NCBI RefSeq assembly: GCF_034470605.1
Contig: NZ_JARGYT010000010.1
Span: 1 to 23,322, forward strand
Reading direction: 5' to 3'
DNA length: 23,322 nt
DNA from: Cyrtobacter comes
Lineage (GTDB): Bacteria; Pseudomonadota; Alphaproteobacteria; Rickettsiales; Midichloriaceae
Below, in pieces: positions 1-8,286 of the stretch. The number at the start of each line of letters is the position of its first letter. The first letter of the stretch is position 1. The notes below the pieces were generated by a model. It made no database searches and had not been told where the DNA came from. It worked only from the letters and a program-made list of their open reading frames with translations. The position numbers and the translations under genes were made by a program.

Positions 1-90
1 AATCGACGCTTAGCATTACGATTTGAGAAATCCGATCTCTCTTTCCTTGCCTTTATAGCTTTAGCATCTATTAAATACAACCTTTGTTAA
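1..90 (+). CDS. IS5-family transposase, C-terminal fragment
   Basis: Frame 1 is open from base 1 to a TAA at 88-90 and gives the last 29 residues of a transposase. It contains NRRLALRFEKSDLSFLAF, the pattern NR(R)-LA-RxEK-xxxFLAF seen at the C-terminus of IS5/IS427-type DDE transposases, where it follows the catalytic glutamate region. The same sequence, with six more residues in front (FAKLKE), is encoded at the other end of the window. The DDE catalytic residues lie outside, so it cannot be judged whether this copy is intact. Confidence 0.8.
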   Translation, partial: NRRLALRFEKSDLSFLAFIALASIKYNLC

Positions 91-97
91 CAGTGCC
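1..97 (+). mobile_element. IS5-family insertion sequence, 3' end (left copy)
   Basis: The first 97 bases are the right-hand end of an insertion sequence whose transposase reads into the window. The terminal bases, read inward from the element's edge, are GGCACTGTTAACAAAGG. The segment 1-101 is repeated exactly, in reverse complement, at 23204-23304. The family call rests on the transposase C-terminus (see the CDS at 1-90). The four bases next to both copies are the same (TTA plus one), which fits the TA-centred target preference of IS5/IS427 elements. The 5' part lies outside the window. Confidence 0.85.
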
Positions 98-2150
98 TAA
101 CCTCATTTATAAAACCTGTTGTGCATTTTTGGAGTTTAAATACGCCATTATCTATACAAGCTTTGTAAAAATCATAAATTATCTCTTCTGCATTTTCTCT
201 ATCACGTGTTAAAATTGTTGCAGTATTATTTAGCAAGGCAAATATTTCATCAGAAGATGCATTAGTTGCAGAATTTGTAAATTCACGTGCTTGACCATGA
301 AAAAAACTTTCAAATCTATTAAGCGCATTCTCATATAGCGCAATTTGATTAGGTAAATTTTGTTCCATATTTCGTGCATAATTTTCATAACTTTTATATC
401 TATCTTTGAGATTTTTGTTCTCTTCAAAAATTTGCAGTCCTTTGGGTGGCTGACCATCAATACTCTTGAGACCACTTAATATATTTGAATAATTTTGTAT
501 TTCTGATGCACAAACCTTCTTAAGGTTAGCTATAAATTCTGCTTTATTTTTTTCAATAAAATCATCTGACTGAGGAGCATTATCACGCATCTTTGTAATT
601 ATTTGAGCTACGTTTTCTGTAACTAATGTATTATGTGCGTTTTGTAGATCATTCTGTAGATCAGCAAGCCTTTTTTTAAAAGATTCATCATTGCTAAGAG
701 CGGAATAATCATCTGGCTTTTTATGTTTTGCACCAGCTTTTATTAAACATTCCCTCATGTCTTGATGAAGCGTGCTTGTTTCTTGAAAAAAGTGTAAAAG
801 AGTGTTGGGATTCGTGGTACTTTCCACATCAATAAAATGGAATCCTTCTGAATTTTTTGCACCTATTAGCCATTGAGCTTTCTGCATTATAGAGTCGCTA
901 TCATTTCGGAGTTCGCATAAACTATACAAATATTTTGATAATAATTCGTCTTCAGCTTGTGTTAAGTTTTGATTTTTCCACTTTATGAATTCGATTTTTT
1001 GATGAGTAAATATATATATGCCCTCAAGTAACATACTAGCCTGTACGTATTGTAAATTTTTATCTTCTAGTTTTTTTAATGAATTCCTCATGAACGTTTC
1101 AAACATAGTCTCCCCTTGTTCATTTGGGGTAAAAAATGTTTCAATACCTATATAATCTAGGTATAAGTTTAACTGCGTATGAATTAGTGACGTTAAGTCG
1201 GTGTAAGATGCTTTTTGATCAAATTCTAATTGATAATGATCAAGTGGTATACGTCCCTCATTATCTTGGTTCATAAGCATTGTAGTAATAGCCTCTTTTC
1301 CATAAAATTCAGCTAATGAATCTATTATGTGAGGAAGAGTTCGATAAAAAGAGTTTATCCCGTATAGTAAATGAAGTAGGTTTCCACCATCATGGCTTTT
1401 ATAATCCGCTCCTAATTTTTTTAATATGCTCAAAAAGTTGTTAGCTTGTTTTTCAATTTTGAAAAGCTGGGTGTTTTGTACTTCAATTCTAAATATTTCC
1501 AGTATATCAAGGCCTCTAGAGTCTTGTGCAAAAATATCTATTCCTGGTATGCTCAGGATTGTATTAAATACCACTTCATCGTAAATTGCGGCGTGTAAAA
1601 TTTTTTCTGTATAATCAAGCAATTGTTCTGGTTTCTCATTTTCCTGTCCAAACTCTTCTGGTGGCATGTGGTCTATAGCTACGCGATGTGTATTATGAAA
1701 ACTAGTATTAATGAATTGTGAAAGTGTTGATTCGCCAATGCTTTTAATAATATACATTATTATATCTATTGTGGTACGTTTTTCTTTTTTACCAGCAATG
1801 ACGGTATTATAGAGCATGGTAATTGCAAAGAGATCAATCTCTTCCTTCGTATATTTTGGATTTGGCAAATTACTTTTCTCTGTTTCGGTATTTATGAATT
1901 TAATAAAAAACACAGCAATCTCGTATGCCCTACCTCCTTCCATACCTCCTCCTTTTTCTATGCCATTTCTAAAAGCGGCCCAAAACTTACTATTTATAGA
2001 GAGTATATCGGATTGTTGCATCATTGGTACTAGATTTGAGAGATCTTGATCTTCTTCAAGTGTCTTAATTAGTGTGTGTAAACTATTATCTATATCAGCG
2101 CTTCTCATACAGGTATTATTATACATTACAACCCAAGGGTGTATAAACAT
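87..2150 (-). CDS. Diverged ankyrin-repeat-like protein, 3' end replaced by an IS
   Basis: This 687-residue protein has no signal peptide or membrane segment. Three or four weak ankyrin-like units can be seen. The clearest is around residues 183-214 (LHAAIYDEVVFNTIL, then IPGIDIFAQDSRGLDIL). Others are near 238-264 (ILKKLGADYK, NLLHLL), 284-306 (NQDNEGRIPLDHY) and about 430-485 (NTLLHFF, LIKAGAKHKK). The last 200 residues are helical and charged, probably coiled coil. Ankyrin proteins in Rickettsiales are often secreted effectors or host-binding proteins; that role here is inference. The final codons (Arg-His-Cys-stop) lie inside the IS end at 1-97, so the natural C-terminus has been lost. 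The start is ATG at 2150; Met9 and Met15 are alternatives, and none has a good Shine-Dalgarno sequence. Confidence 0.75.
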   Translation of the reverse strand: MFIHPWVVMYNNTCMRSADIDNSLHTLIKTLEEDQDLSNLVPMMQQSDILSINSKFWAAFRNGIEKGGGMEGGRAYEIAVFFIKFINTETEKSNLPNPKYTKEEIDLFAITMLYNTVIAGKKEKRTTIDIIMYIIKSIGESTLSQFINTSFHNTHRVAIDHMPPEEFGQENEKPEQLLDYTEKILHAAIYDEVVFNTILSIPGIDIFAQDSRGLDILEIFRIEVQNTQLFKIEKQANNFLSILKKLGADYKSHDGGNLLHLLYGINSFYRTLPHIIDSLAEFYGKEAITTMLMNQDNEGRIPLDHYQLEFDQKASYTDLTSLIHTQLNLYLDYIGIETFFTPNEQGETMFETFMRNSLKKLEDKNLQYVQASMLLEGIYIFTHQKIEFIKWKNQNLTQAEDELLSKYLYSLCELRNDSDSIMQKAQWLIGAKNSEGFHFIDVESTTNPNTLLHFFQETSTLHQDMRECLIKAGAKHKKPDDYSALSNDESFKKRLADLQNDLQNAHNTLVTENVAQIITKMRDNAPQSDDFIEKNKAEFIANLKKVCASEIQNYSNILSGLKSIDGQPPKGLQIFEENKNLKDRYKSYENYARNMEQNLPNQIALYENALNRFESFFHGQAREFTNSATNASSDEIFALLNNTATILTRDRENAEEIIYDFYKACIDNGVFKLQKCTTGFINEVRHC

Positions 2151-2251
2151 CTTTGCATAAATACCATTATTATAAAGGTATTTATTATATTACAGGTACT
2201 TTAGTTGAGTATCGTTATTAAATTTTGGGATTATTTTAATAGCTTGAGGTT

Positions 2252-2280
2252 TATTATAGGCTCTTAACGAGCCTATAATA
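2252..2280. repeat. Perfect 12-bp hairpin, terminator-like
   Basis: TATTATAGGCTC at 2252-2263 pairs with GAGCCTATAATA at 2269-2280 around a 5-base loop. It sits between the start of the ankyrin-like gene and the end of icd, about 50 bases beyond the icd terminator. There is no immediate T-run on either strand. It may be a second, weaker stop for icd transcripts or a protein-binding palindrome upstream of the ankyrin-like gene. Confidence 0.5.
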
Positions 2281-2331
2281 TGTGCAATTCTTTTAGTTTT
2301 TAAAAAGCGCGTAAATTGTGTTAAGGAGAAA

Positions 2332-2366
2332 AAATAGACCATGCCACAAGTCAGTATGGTCTATTT
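2332..2366 (-). terminator. Intrinsic terminator of icd
   Basis: An 11-bp perfect stem (2332-2342 with 2356-2366, AAATAGACCAT) has a 13-base loop. On the minus strand it is followed by a run of T residues that begins in the stem foot. It begins 8 bases after the icd stop, in the right position for a Rho-independent terminator. Confidence 0.75.
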
Positions 2367-2373
2367 AAGTAAC

Positions 2374-3813
2374 CTATTGTCCTTGCATATTCGTAAACCC
2401 TTCTTGGCCATCATATAAATAGAGTTTATGCAAGATATGGAAATTCATTCCTATTTCATTTAGTAATTTTTGAACCTCTATTACGTCCAAGTTAGAAGCG
2501 GTCTTATTTTTTGCAAAGAATCTAAACCGTACTAAACCATCAACATTTGTACTACATCTATCTGTCGCTTCTGACCATACCATCATACCCCTGGCAGATA
2601 CATGTTTAATCTCAAGGTTTTTTTGTCCCTTTCTTATTTTTTCTACTATATTATATACCGGCTCAGCAAGATCTTCTGTAAATATATCAACTCCAATACA
2701 TTCAACTATAGAATTTTCTTCTGCAGCTTTGTAGTCAAATGACTTCATAACTTTTGCATTATTTTCCACAACTTGTATTTTGTATGGTAATTTTCCAAGA
2801 TTTGAAACTACTGCGTCAGTAAATTCTTTTGTATTAGCCTTCTTTGTACTTATAGATTCATTATATATATCAGCAGTATGCACTCCATCTTCTATAGTTT
2901 TTAAAAGAGCATTCTCTATTTTAGTAGCTATATCCCCCTGTCCTATGTGATTTAGCATTAAAATAGCAGCATTCAAAAGCCCAGACGGATTAGCTATATT
3001 TTTACCGGCAATATCAGGTGCAGAGCCATGGACGGCTTCAAATATTGCATAGCCTGCTCCTATATTAGAGCTACCTGCAAGCCCCACTGAACCGGAAACT
3101 TCTGCGGCAATATCAGATATAATATCTCCATATAAATTAAGGGTGACAATTACATCAAAAAGCCAAGGTTTTGTTGCTATTTTTGCAGAACCTATATCTA
3201 CTATTATGCTATCTGTGTTTATATCAGGATATTCCAATGCGATCTCTTTGAATATTTTATGAAATAGACCATCTGTAATCTTCATTATATTATCTTTAAT
3301 AATACAAGAAACCCTTTTTCTATTGTGTAATCGTGCATATTCAAATGCGTATCTAATTATTCTCTCACATCCTTTATGGGTTATTATCTTTACAGCAATT
3401 CTTGTATTCAAAGATGATCTATATTCTACCCCTGCATATAAATCCTCTTCATTTTCCCTGATTATTACCATATCCATTTTTTTATCAGAGTTTGGCACAT
3501 ATCCTGGAAATGATCTAACGGGCCTTATATTGGCAAAAAGACCGAGGGATTTTCTAAGTGTTACGTTAACACTTTTATAGCCAGTTCCCTGTGGTGTAGT
3601 TAGTGGTGCCTTAAGTAATATCTTATTTTTATGTATAACGTCCCATGCACTATCTGGTATACCAGAGGGGGCGCCGGCAATGTAAGCCTTTTCACCTATT
3701 TCAATTTCTTCAAAATCTAGATCTGCACCAGCTTTCTTAAGAATCTCCAGGACAGAATTGGCAATCTCTGGCCCTATACCGTCACCTTTTGCAAGAGTTA
3801 TAGTCTTTTTCAT
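2374..3813 (-). CDS. icd: Isocitrate dehydrogenase, long form
   Basis: Converts isocitrate to 2-oxoglutarate in the TCA cycle, in the cytoplasm. The 479-residue protein has a full isocitrate/isopropylmalate dehydrogenase domain (about 1-340) and a C-terminal extension (about 345-479) typical of the long form in Rickettsiales and Thermus. Substrate residues are visible: S81, N83, R87, R97 and R119 (E. coli S113, N115, R119, R129, R153), with Tyr126 and Lys173 as the catalytic pair and Asp230/Asp234 for metal (GDIISDIAAEVSG). At the coenzyme-discriminating site it has Asp267-Ile268 (HGSAPDIAGK) instead of the Lys-Tyr of the NADP enzyme of E. coli, so NAD use is more likely; this is inference. 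The ATG at 3813 was chosen over a TTG two codons upstream. No clear Shine-Dalgarno is seen. It is followed by its own terminator, so it is probably monocistronic. Confidence 0.95.
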   Translation of the reverse strand: MKKTITLAKGDGIGPEIANSVLEILKKAGADLDFEEIEIGEKAYIAGAPSGIPDSAWDVIHKNKILLKAPLTTPQGTGYKSVNVTLRKSLGLFANIRPVRSFPGYVPNSDKKMDMVIIRENEEDLYAGVEYRSSLNTRIAVKIITHKGCERIIRYAFEYARLHNRKRVSCIIKDNIMKITDGLFHKIFKEIALEYPDINTDSIIVDIGSAKIATKPWLFDVIVTLNLYGDIISDIAAEVSGSVGLAGSSNIGAGYAIFEAVHGSAPDIAGKNIANPSGLLNAAILMLNHIGQGDIATKIENALLKTIEDGVHTADIYNESISTKKANTKEFTDAVVSNLGKLPYKIQVVENNAKVMKSFDYKAAEENSIVECIGVDIFTEDLAEPVYNIVEKIRKGQKNLEIKHVSARGMMVWSEATDRCSTNVDGLVRFRFFAKNKTASNLDVIEVQKLLNEIGMNFHILHKLYLYDGQEGFTNMQGQ

Positions 3814-4101
3814 GGACAAAATTAATAAAAATTATAGCAGTGAACACAGTTCCCTTAATCTAAGGTATCATAATAAAAATGCGCAGGCTATAGTAAACAA
3901 CCCACGCTATTGTTCTTCTTCACTTTTAGCTGCAACTAGAATCTAGAAATCAATTTATCCAGCATGTTGGATTAAAGCTTAATACACTTATTAAATTAAT
4001 CAATAAATAAATGCAGCTAAAAATAACCATGCCAAATATATTGCCAATTTATTAACTTAATTTTACTATTCATAAATGATGTTTACGAATAGTATTTTGA
4101 T

Positions 4102-6111
4102 ATGAAATTCAAAGGAATTAGAGAGAGCAATATTTATTCTAATTTTAAAGATGGTTATACAAATTTATTAACAGCTGAAGATATTGAAAATGCAATAATC
4201 GATCTTAGAAGGGCTATAGTTTATGAAAGCCCTCAAGATGCATCTTTGAAATCAATAGATCAAGAGCTTCAGAGGATATTATCGGAAGATGGATTTTTAG
4301 ATCAAGGACTCTATAGTAAGATAGTGGATAGCCCTTACTCATTAGTTGGCTCTGATTTATCGCAAAATGATAGTAAACAGTCTTATAATCAGCTCGTTAC
4401 GAAATTAAGTAGCGTAGAAGCTATTCGTGAGGCTGTATCTTTATTTGAAGCACATGAAGAAACAACGCAAATCCAAAAAGAATTTCTGGGTGCATTTTTA
4501 AATAACGCTGTAGGAAATATGGAGCTTAATAGTAATATCTCCAAATTGGCTAATAATCAAAGTAAGTATTTAAACTTAAAATACAGTGGAGAATTATCTG
4601 CATTAAAGAGATTTTCTTATAAAAGTAGAGTTTTAGATGATGTTCAAAAACAAAAAGATAAGATAGATTTTTTAGAAACAATGGAGCCAAATTCCACAGT
4701 TCCATATAGCAAAAGGTTCACTATAGAAGAGTTTGGAAAATTATCAGATCTCCATTCTGCATACACCTCATTTGAGCGCTTTGCTAGCAGTTGTGGCAAT
4801 ATTGATAGTTTTGAAAAATTAAGGCAAATAAGAGATTTCGGAGAGATAGCGGGTGGTTTTATTGAATATACACAAAATGAATTTAAAGAACATTCGCAAA
4901 ATTCGTATAAAGCAGGTGATATTGTAATGTATGATATAGATAAAAGATCATTAGTAACTAATAATAAGCTAGATAGAGAAAGTAAATTAACAAAAAGGTA
5001 TGTCACAAATTATGGGCATGCTGCAACTGTTGCTACGGGAAGTGGTGGAGCAAAGCTCTCTCATGTATATGGGGAGTATCAAGTTGATGACTTAGATCTT
5101 GAAAAGGGTTTGTTTTCAGATGTTTATAGAATGGACCTAGGTGCGTTATTAACCAAAGAGGCAAAACAAGCGGCTCAAAATTTATATGGAGATAAATGGA
5201 ATGAGAAGGTAAATGAGATATATCCAGAAGTGAGTTCAAAATTATTTGAGTTAAGTCAACAAGATCAAAGATATGCCCTGATATTCAACTCAAGTGATAA
5301 AAGGTTTAATGCTGGTATAATGTCCTATATACCATTTGGTAACACACTGCTTAAAGCTACAAATTGGGATAATATGCGTGAGCAATTTAGTGATAAGACT
5401 AAAGGTGAAACTGAAATGATATGCTCAGAGTTTGCGTCCAGGCTTGCAATAGTATCTTTAATGGAAAGTAACGAGAAATTACAAGAAGTGCTTGGTCTGG
5501 AAAAAAATGCACTTAATATACCATTTTCTAAGAGAGAGGACTTAGATAAAGTTCATCCTGGTAGATTAATAGATATTTTGCACAAAGCAGATTGTATAAA
5601 AGAAGTACCGCCTTCAATAATACAGACGCAATTTTTTAAAAGGCCAGAAGAAAATTTCAAAAAAATTACCTCACAAGTTTATAAAAGTTTTAAAAAATGC
5701 ATATCTAGCGAAATGGATACAGAGGCAATTTGTACTAAGCTTGTAAATGTATTTGAAATAGAGCACAATAAACGCTTTCCAAACGATAAAGTTGAGTTAG
5801 ATGCTAGCACAAGAGATATGCTAACAATAGTAATTAAAAATGAGGTTGATAATATAAAAACACAAATGGATGATGCAAAAAATGCTCATAATGAAATGCT
5901 AAATAAGAATCTTTTTACTAAAATTTATGGTGCCATCTGTAAAATAGTGAATCTCTTTTATAAAAAGTTGGATCAACATATAGATCAAAATATAGCAAAA
6001 GATTCAGTAAATATTATTGATAAACTTATAGAGGGAGTGGAAAAACAAGGAAGTTGGGTCAATAGATCTAGCTCACTTGATGTTGGTACTGCACAAGGCA
6101 GGCAGCCCTAG
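4102..6111 (+). CDS. Protein with permuted NlpC/P60-papain-like domain, candidate effector
   Basis: This 669-residue protein has no signal peptide. Residues about 270-500 show the order of motifs of circularly permuted papain-fold enzymes (YiiX/NlpC-P60-like). These are GDIVMYD at 272-278, then Gly305-His306 in a hydrophobic strand (YGHAATVATG), then HVYGEY at 321-326, then Cys441 in MICSEFASRL, then HPGRLIDIL near 485, like the 'P-x-x-L' that follows the cysteine helix. In that fold the His precedes the Cys, the reverse of ordinary NlpC/P60. Members cleave amide or ester bonds; the substrate here is unknown. Residues 1-260 and 510-669 are helical, charged and unrecognised, with a short hydrophobic stretch at 603-622. 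The size, cytoplasmic look and Rickettsiales-like setting suggest a secreted effector; this is inference. The ATG at 4102 has no good ribosome-binding site. Confidence 0.7.
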   Translation: MKFKGIRESNIYSNFKDGYTNLLTAEDIENAIIDLRRAIVYESPQDASLKSIDQELQRILSEDGFLDQGLYSKIVDSPYSLVGSDLSQNDSKQSYNQLVTKLSSVEAIREAVSLFEAHEETTQIQKEFLGAFLNNAVGNMELNSNISKLANNQSKYLNLKYSGELSALKRFSYKSRVLDDVQKQKDKIDFLETMEPNSTVPYSKRFTIEEFGKLSDLHSAYTSFERFASSCGNIDSFEKLRQIRDFGEIAGGFIEYTQNEFKEHSQNSYKAGDIVMYDIDKRSLVTNNKLDRESKLTKRYVTNYGHAATVATGSGGAKLSHVYGEYQVDDLDLEKGLFSDVYRMDLGALLTKEAKQAAQNLYGDKWNEKVNEIYPEVSSKLFELSQQDQRYALIFNSSDKRFNAGIMSYIPFGNTLLKATNWDNMREQFSDKTKGETEMICSEFASRLAIVSLMESNEKLQEVLGLEKNALNIPFSKREDLDKVHPGRLIDILHKADCIKEVPPSIIQTQFFKRPEENFKKITSQVYKSFKKCISSEMDTEAICTKLVNVFEIEHNKRFPNDKVELDASTRDMLTIVIKNEVDNIKTQMDDAKNAHNEMLNKNLFTKIYGAICKIVNLFYKKLDQHIDQNIAKDSVNIIDKLIEGVEKQGSWVNRSSSLDVGTAQGRQP

Positions 6112-6250
6112 CCCAGAGCTGTACTATTTGAGATATTGAAAAACAAAATTAAAACATATGTTTCACATAATATATTATTATGAATTATAGTATTAGATAG
6201 TACAGCCCAGTCCTTTGATAAAAGGTGTATAGCCGTTTTATTTGAGATGC

Positions 6251-6276
6251 ATAATACTTCTTGTATTACAGCTTAT
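6251..6276 (-). repeat. Short interspersed repeat, copy A
   Basis: The 26 bases at 6251-6276 are the exact reverse complement of 17750-17775. A second block, 6238-6249 (TTATTTGAGATG), matches 17792-17803 in the same relative order, so the shared element spans about 40-55 bases with a deletion or insertion between the blocks. The core folds as a small hairpin (TAATAC, 5-base loop, GTATTA). It lies 140 bases past the end of the papain-like gene. Confidence 0.7.
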
Positions 6277-6338
6277 TAGCCTTATTTTCAACATGTTAAT
6301 TTAACTTAGCTAATTATAGTATAATTTGTTAAAAATGA

Positions 6339-6374
6339 TCAGATAAAGAGTTGCAAATATGTCTCTTTATCTGA
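6339..6374 (-). terminator. Intrinsic terminator of prmC
   Basis: A perfect 12-bp stem (6339-6350 with 6363-6374, TCAGATAAAGAG) has a 12-base loop. On the minus strand it is followed after two bases by a run of five T. It starts 21 bases after the prmC stop codon. Confidence 0.75.
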
Positions 6375-6395
6375 CTTTTAATGAAAAACTTTCTT

Positions 6396-7244
6396 TCATC
6401 GATTTGAAATAGATATCACTCTATCTATTCCATTTATATCCTTATATATATTCAAGACTTTTAGATTATTTGATTCAAAAATATCTAATATACCCTCTTT
6501 CTGACCAAAACCTATTTCAAATAACCCTATACCTCCTTCTTTTAGAAAAGTTTTTAAGCATGCGGCTATTTTCCTATAACATGTAAACCCATCTCCAAAA
6601 TCAGTTAGTGCTAATTTTGGTTCGAAATCTTTTACTTCTTTACCTGTTCTATTTAGATCAATAGCGCTTATATATGGAGGATTAGATACTATTACATCAA
6701 ATTTGCCAGATACATTGGAAAACCAATCACTTTGTTTTAATAGGGTCCTATCTATTAGACCAAGATTTTTAGCATTTTTTTCTGCAACAGCCAGGGCTTT
6801 TTCGCATAAATCAACCCCAGTACCTATACTATTACTATATGTGGCTAATATACTTAGCATAATACATCCACTACCTGTTCCAAGATCCAAGATCTTTAGA
6901 TTAGATAATTTATCTGGGAAAATATCTATAAAAGCTTCAATTATCACCTCTGTTTCATGTCTTGGTATCAATGTATTTTTATCTACATAAAACTCCATGG
7001 ACCAAAATTCTCTACTAGAAGTGATGTAAGAGAGTGGCTCATTTAGCAGCCTTTTTCTAAGATTGAGCATGCATAATTTTACTTTATCATAAGATAATTC
7101 CATGCTCCAATTACTTAATACATCTTCAATCCGTTTAAGGCCAAGCGAGTGTTTTATTATGTGAAGTGCATCACTTTGAGGTGAATTAGAAACAGTATGC
7201 AGCCTATGCCGCAACCTCTCGTATAAAGATGAAATAGAAATCAT
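6396..7244 (-). CDS. prmC: Release factor glutamine methyltransferase
   Basis: Methylates the glutamine of the GGQ motif of release factors RF1 and RF2, using S-adenosylmethionine, which speeds translation termination. The 282-residue length is normal. An N-terminal helical domain (1-80, with RLLNEPLSYITSSREFW) is followed by a Rossmann methyltransferase domain. The SAM-binding motif is LDLGTGSGC and the catalytic motif is NPPYIS, preceded by DVIVS. The ATG at 7244 has one of the few good Shine-Dalgarno sequences here (TAGGAAG, 5 bases before the start). It lies 49 bases behind the DolP-like gene on the same strand, so the two probably share a transcript that ends at the hairpin 6339-6374. 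Confidence 0.95.
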   Translation of the reverse strand: MISISSLYERLRHRLHTVSNSPQSDALHIIKHSLGLKRIEDVLSNWSMELSYDKVKLCMLNLRKRLLNEPLSYITSSREFWSMEFYVDKNTLIPRHETEVIIEAFIDIFPDKLSNLKILDLGTGSGCIMLSILATYSNSIGTGVDLCEKALAVAEKNAKNLGLIDRTLLKQSDWFSNVSGKFDVIVSNPPYISAIDLNRTGKEVKDFEPKLALTDFGDGFTCYRKIAACLKTFLKEGGIGLFEIGFGQKEGILDIFESNNLKVLNIYKDINGIDRVISISNR

Positions 7245-7293
7245 AAAAACTTCCTACTAAAAAGAGTAAATCTTTAAGAATATGAAGCATATA

Positions 7294-7914
7294 TCACGTT
7301 AACCTTCTATGGTCATCCTTCATTACCACATGGCTAATAACTTTACTAATTCCTGAAATATTACTGATAGCATCCAATACTTTTTGGAGCTCTACCTTAT
7401 TTTCTGATATACCTATTATATAAGCTGTCTCTCCCTCCACATCTGCTGCATAATTAGAAGAAGAGATGCCTCTGCTTAGCAGAAGGATACTTTTTATCTT
7501 TGAAACCTTATACAGTTCTGCAGCTCGTTTTTGAGAATTTTCTACTACATCTGTAGTAATTAGCTCGTTTATTACCTCTTTTACGCCATCTACTGACCAA
7601 ACTGTTTTGGTAACATTTTTAATTTGCTCTTCATTTTTTAAAGCTCCAACAAGCATCACCCTACCTTCTACTACAAGTACCCTAATCTTCATGAATATAT
7701 TACGAAACCCCTTTTGCATAAATAGAGCCGAAATCTTTGAATATATTATGTTATCATCAACTATGCTGCCTGCGGAGCGCTTATCTTTATAAGCTAAGAC
7801 AGCAATTGTTACACCAGTTCCGGCGGCTATTGTTAGCGCGCATGAAGAAATCGCTAATGTTATGATTACCACACATAACACCTTAGCGAGCCTATTAACT
7901 GAAAATACAAACAT
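7294..7914 (-). CDS. DolP/YraP-like lipoprotein with two BON domains
   Basis: Predicted outer-membrane lipoprotein of 206 residues. The N-terminus has a hydrophobic segment ending in a lipobox, LAISSC, with Cys25 as the lipidated residue. It is followed by GTGVTIAVLAYKDKRSAGSIVDD, which matches the D-R-x-x-G-x-x-V-D-D stretch of E. coli DolP. Two BON domains follow: about 55-122 (GRVMLVGALKNEEQ, WSVDGVKEVINEL) and about 133-200 (TAYIIGISEN, ISNISGISKVISHV). DolP binds anionic phospholipid and supports outer-membrane integrity; assignment of that role here rests on similarity. ATG 7914 was chosen over TTG 7929. It is upstream of prmC in a likely two-gene unit. Confidence 0.85.
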   Translation of the reverse strand: MFVFSVNRLAKVLCVVIITLAISSCALTIAAGTGVTIAVLAYKDKRSAGSIVDDNIIYSKISALFMQKGFRNIFMKIRVLVVEGRVMLVGALKNEEQIKNVTKTVWSVDGVKEVINELITTDVVENSQKRAAELYKVSKIKSILLLSRGISSSNYAADVEGETAYIIGISENKVELQKVLDAISNISGISKVISHVVMKDDHRRLT

Positions 7915-8286
7915 TATATAACTAAGCAATCAGTGGTACAGCAACACTAGATTAAATGGTAAATAGTGCCCATATTAATAATGCCAATGTTCAATTCCAA
8001 TAATACTGCTTATAATTTGTCTATCAAGCTTTATTGTTTGATCTCTAAATAATATATTCTCTTATAAACAATATATTGAAATACAAATCAATAAGATAAT
8101 CCATAACTTAGATAATCCATAACTTTACTTTCATAAAGTTGTTCTATCTCCCTGCTTAGAAAGCATATCATCGGTTTAGATCGCCTTATATAGCAAAAAG
8201 GTTATGTTAATCTATTATTGGTTGATATCTTTAGAAGCTTGAGCAATCATTGATATATCTAAGACTAGTTGTACACTGTATGTAAG
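7915..8286. other. Divergent intergenic region with a 16-bp tandem repeat
   Basis: This 372-base stretch separates the DolP-like gene (-) from the gene starting at 8287 (+), so it must carry both promoters. It is very AT-rich, and I cannot single out one convincing -35/-10 pair. It contains an exact tandem duplication of 16 bases, AGATAATCCATAACTT, at 8094-8109 and 8110-8125. No ORF or RNA gene is recognisable. Confidence 0.6.

Noticed and set aside
1..97. IS6/IS26-type element, because the end reads GGCACTGTT as in IS26
   Set aside because: The encoded C-terminus (NRRLALRFEKSDLSFLAF) fits IS5/IS427 transposases and not the IS6 family; the shared first bases are probably chance.
4644..5006. 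120-codon open frame on the minus strand
   Set aside because: Lies wholly inside the papain-like gene, which has clear domain motifs; the minus frame is Ser/Leu-rich, as expected for a shadow of AT-rich coding sequence.
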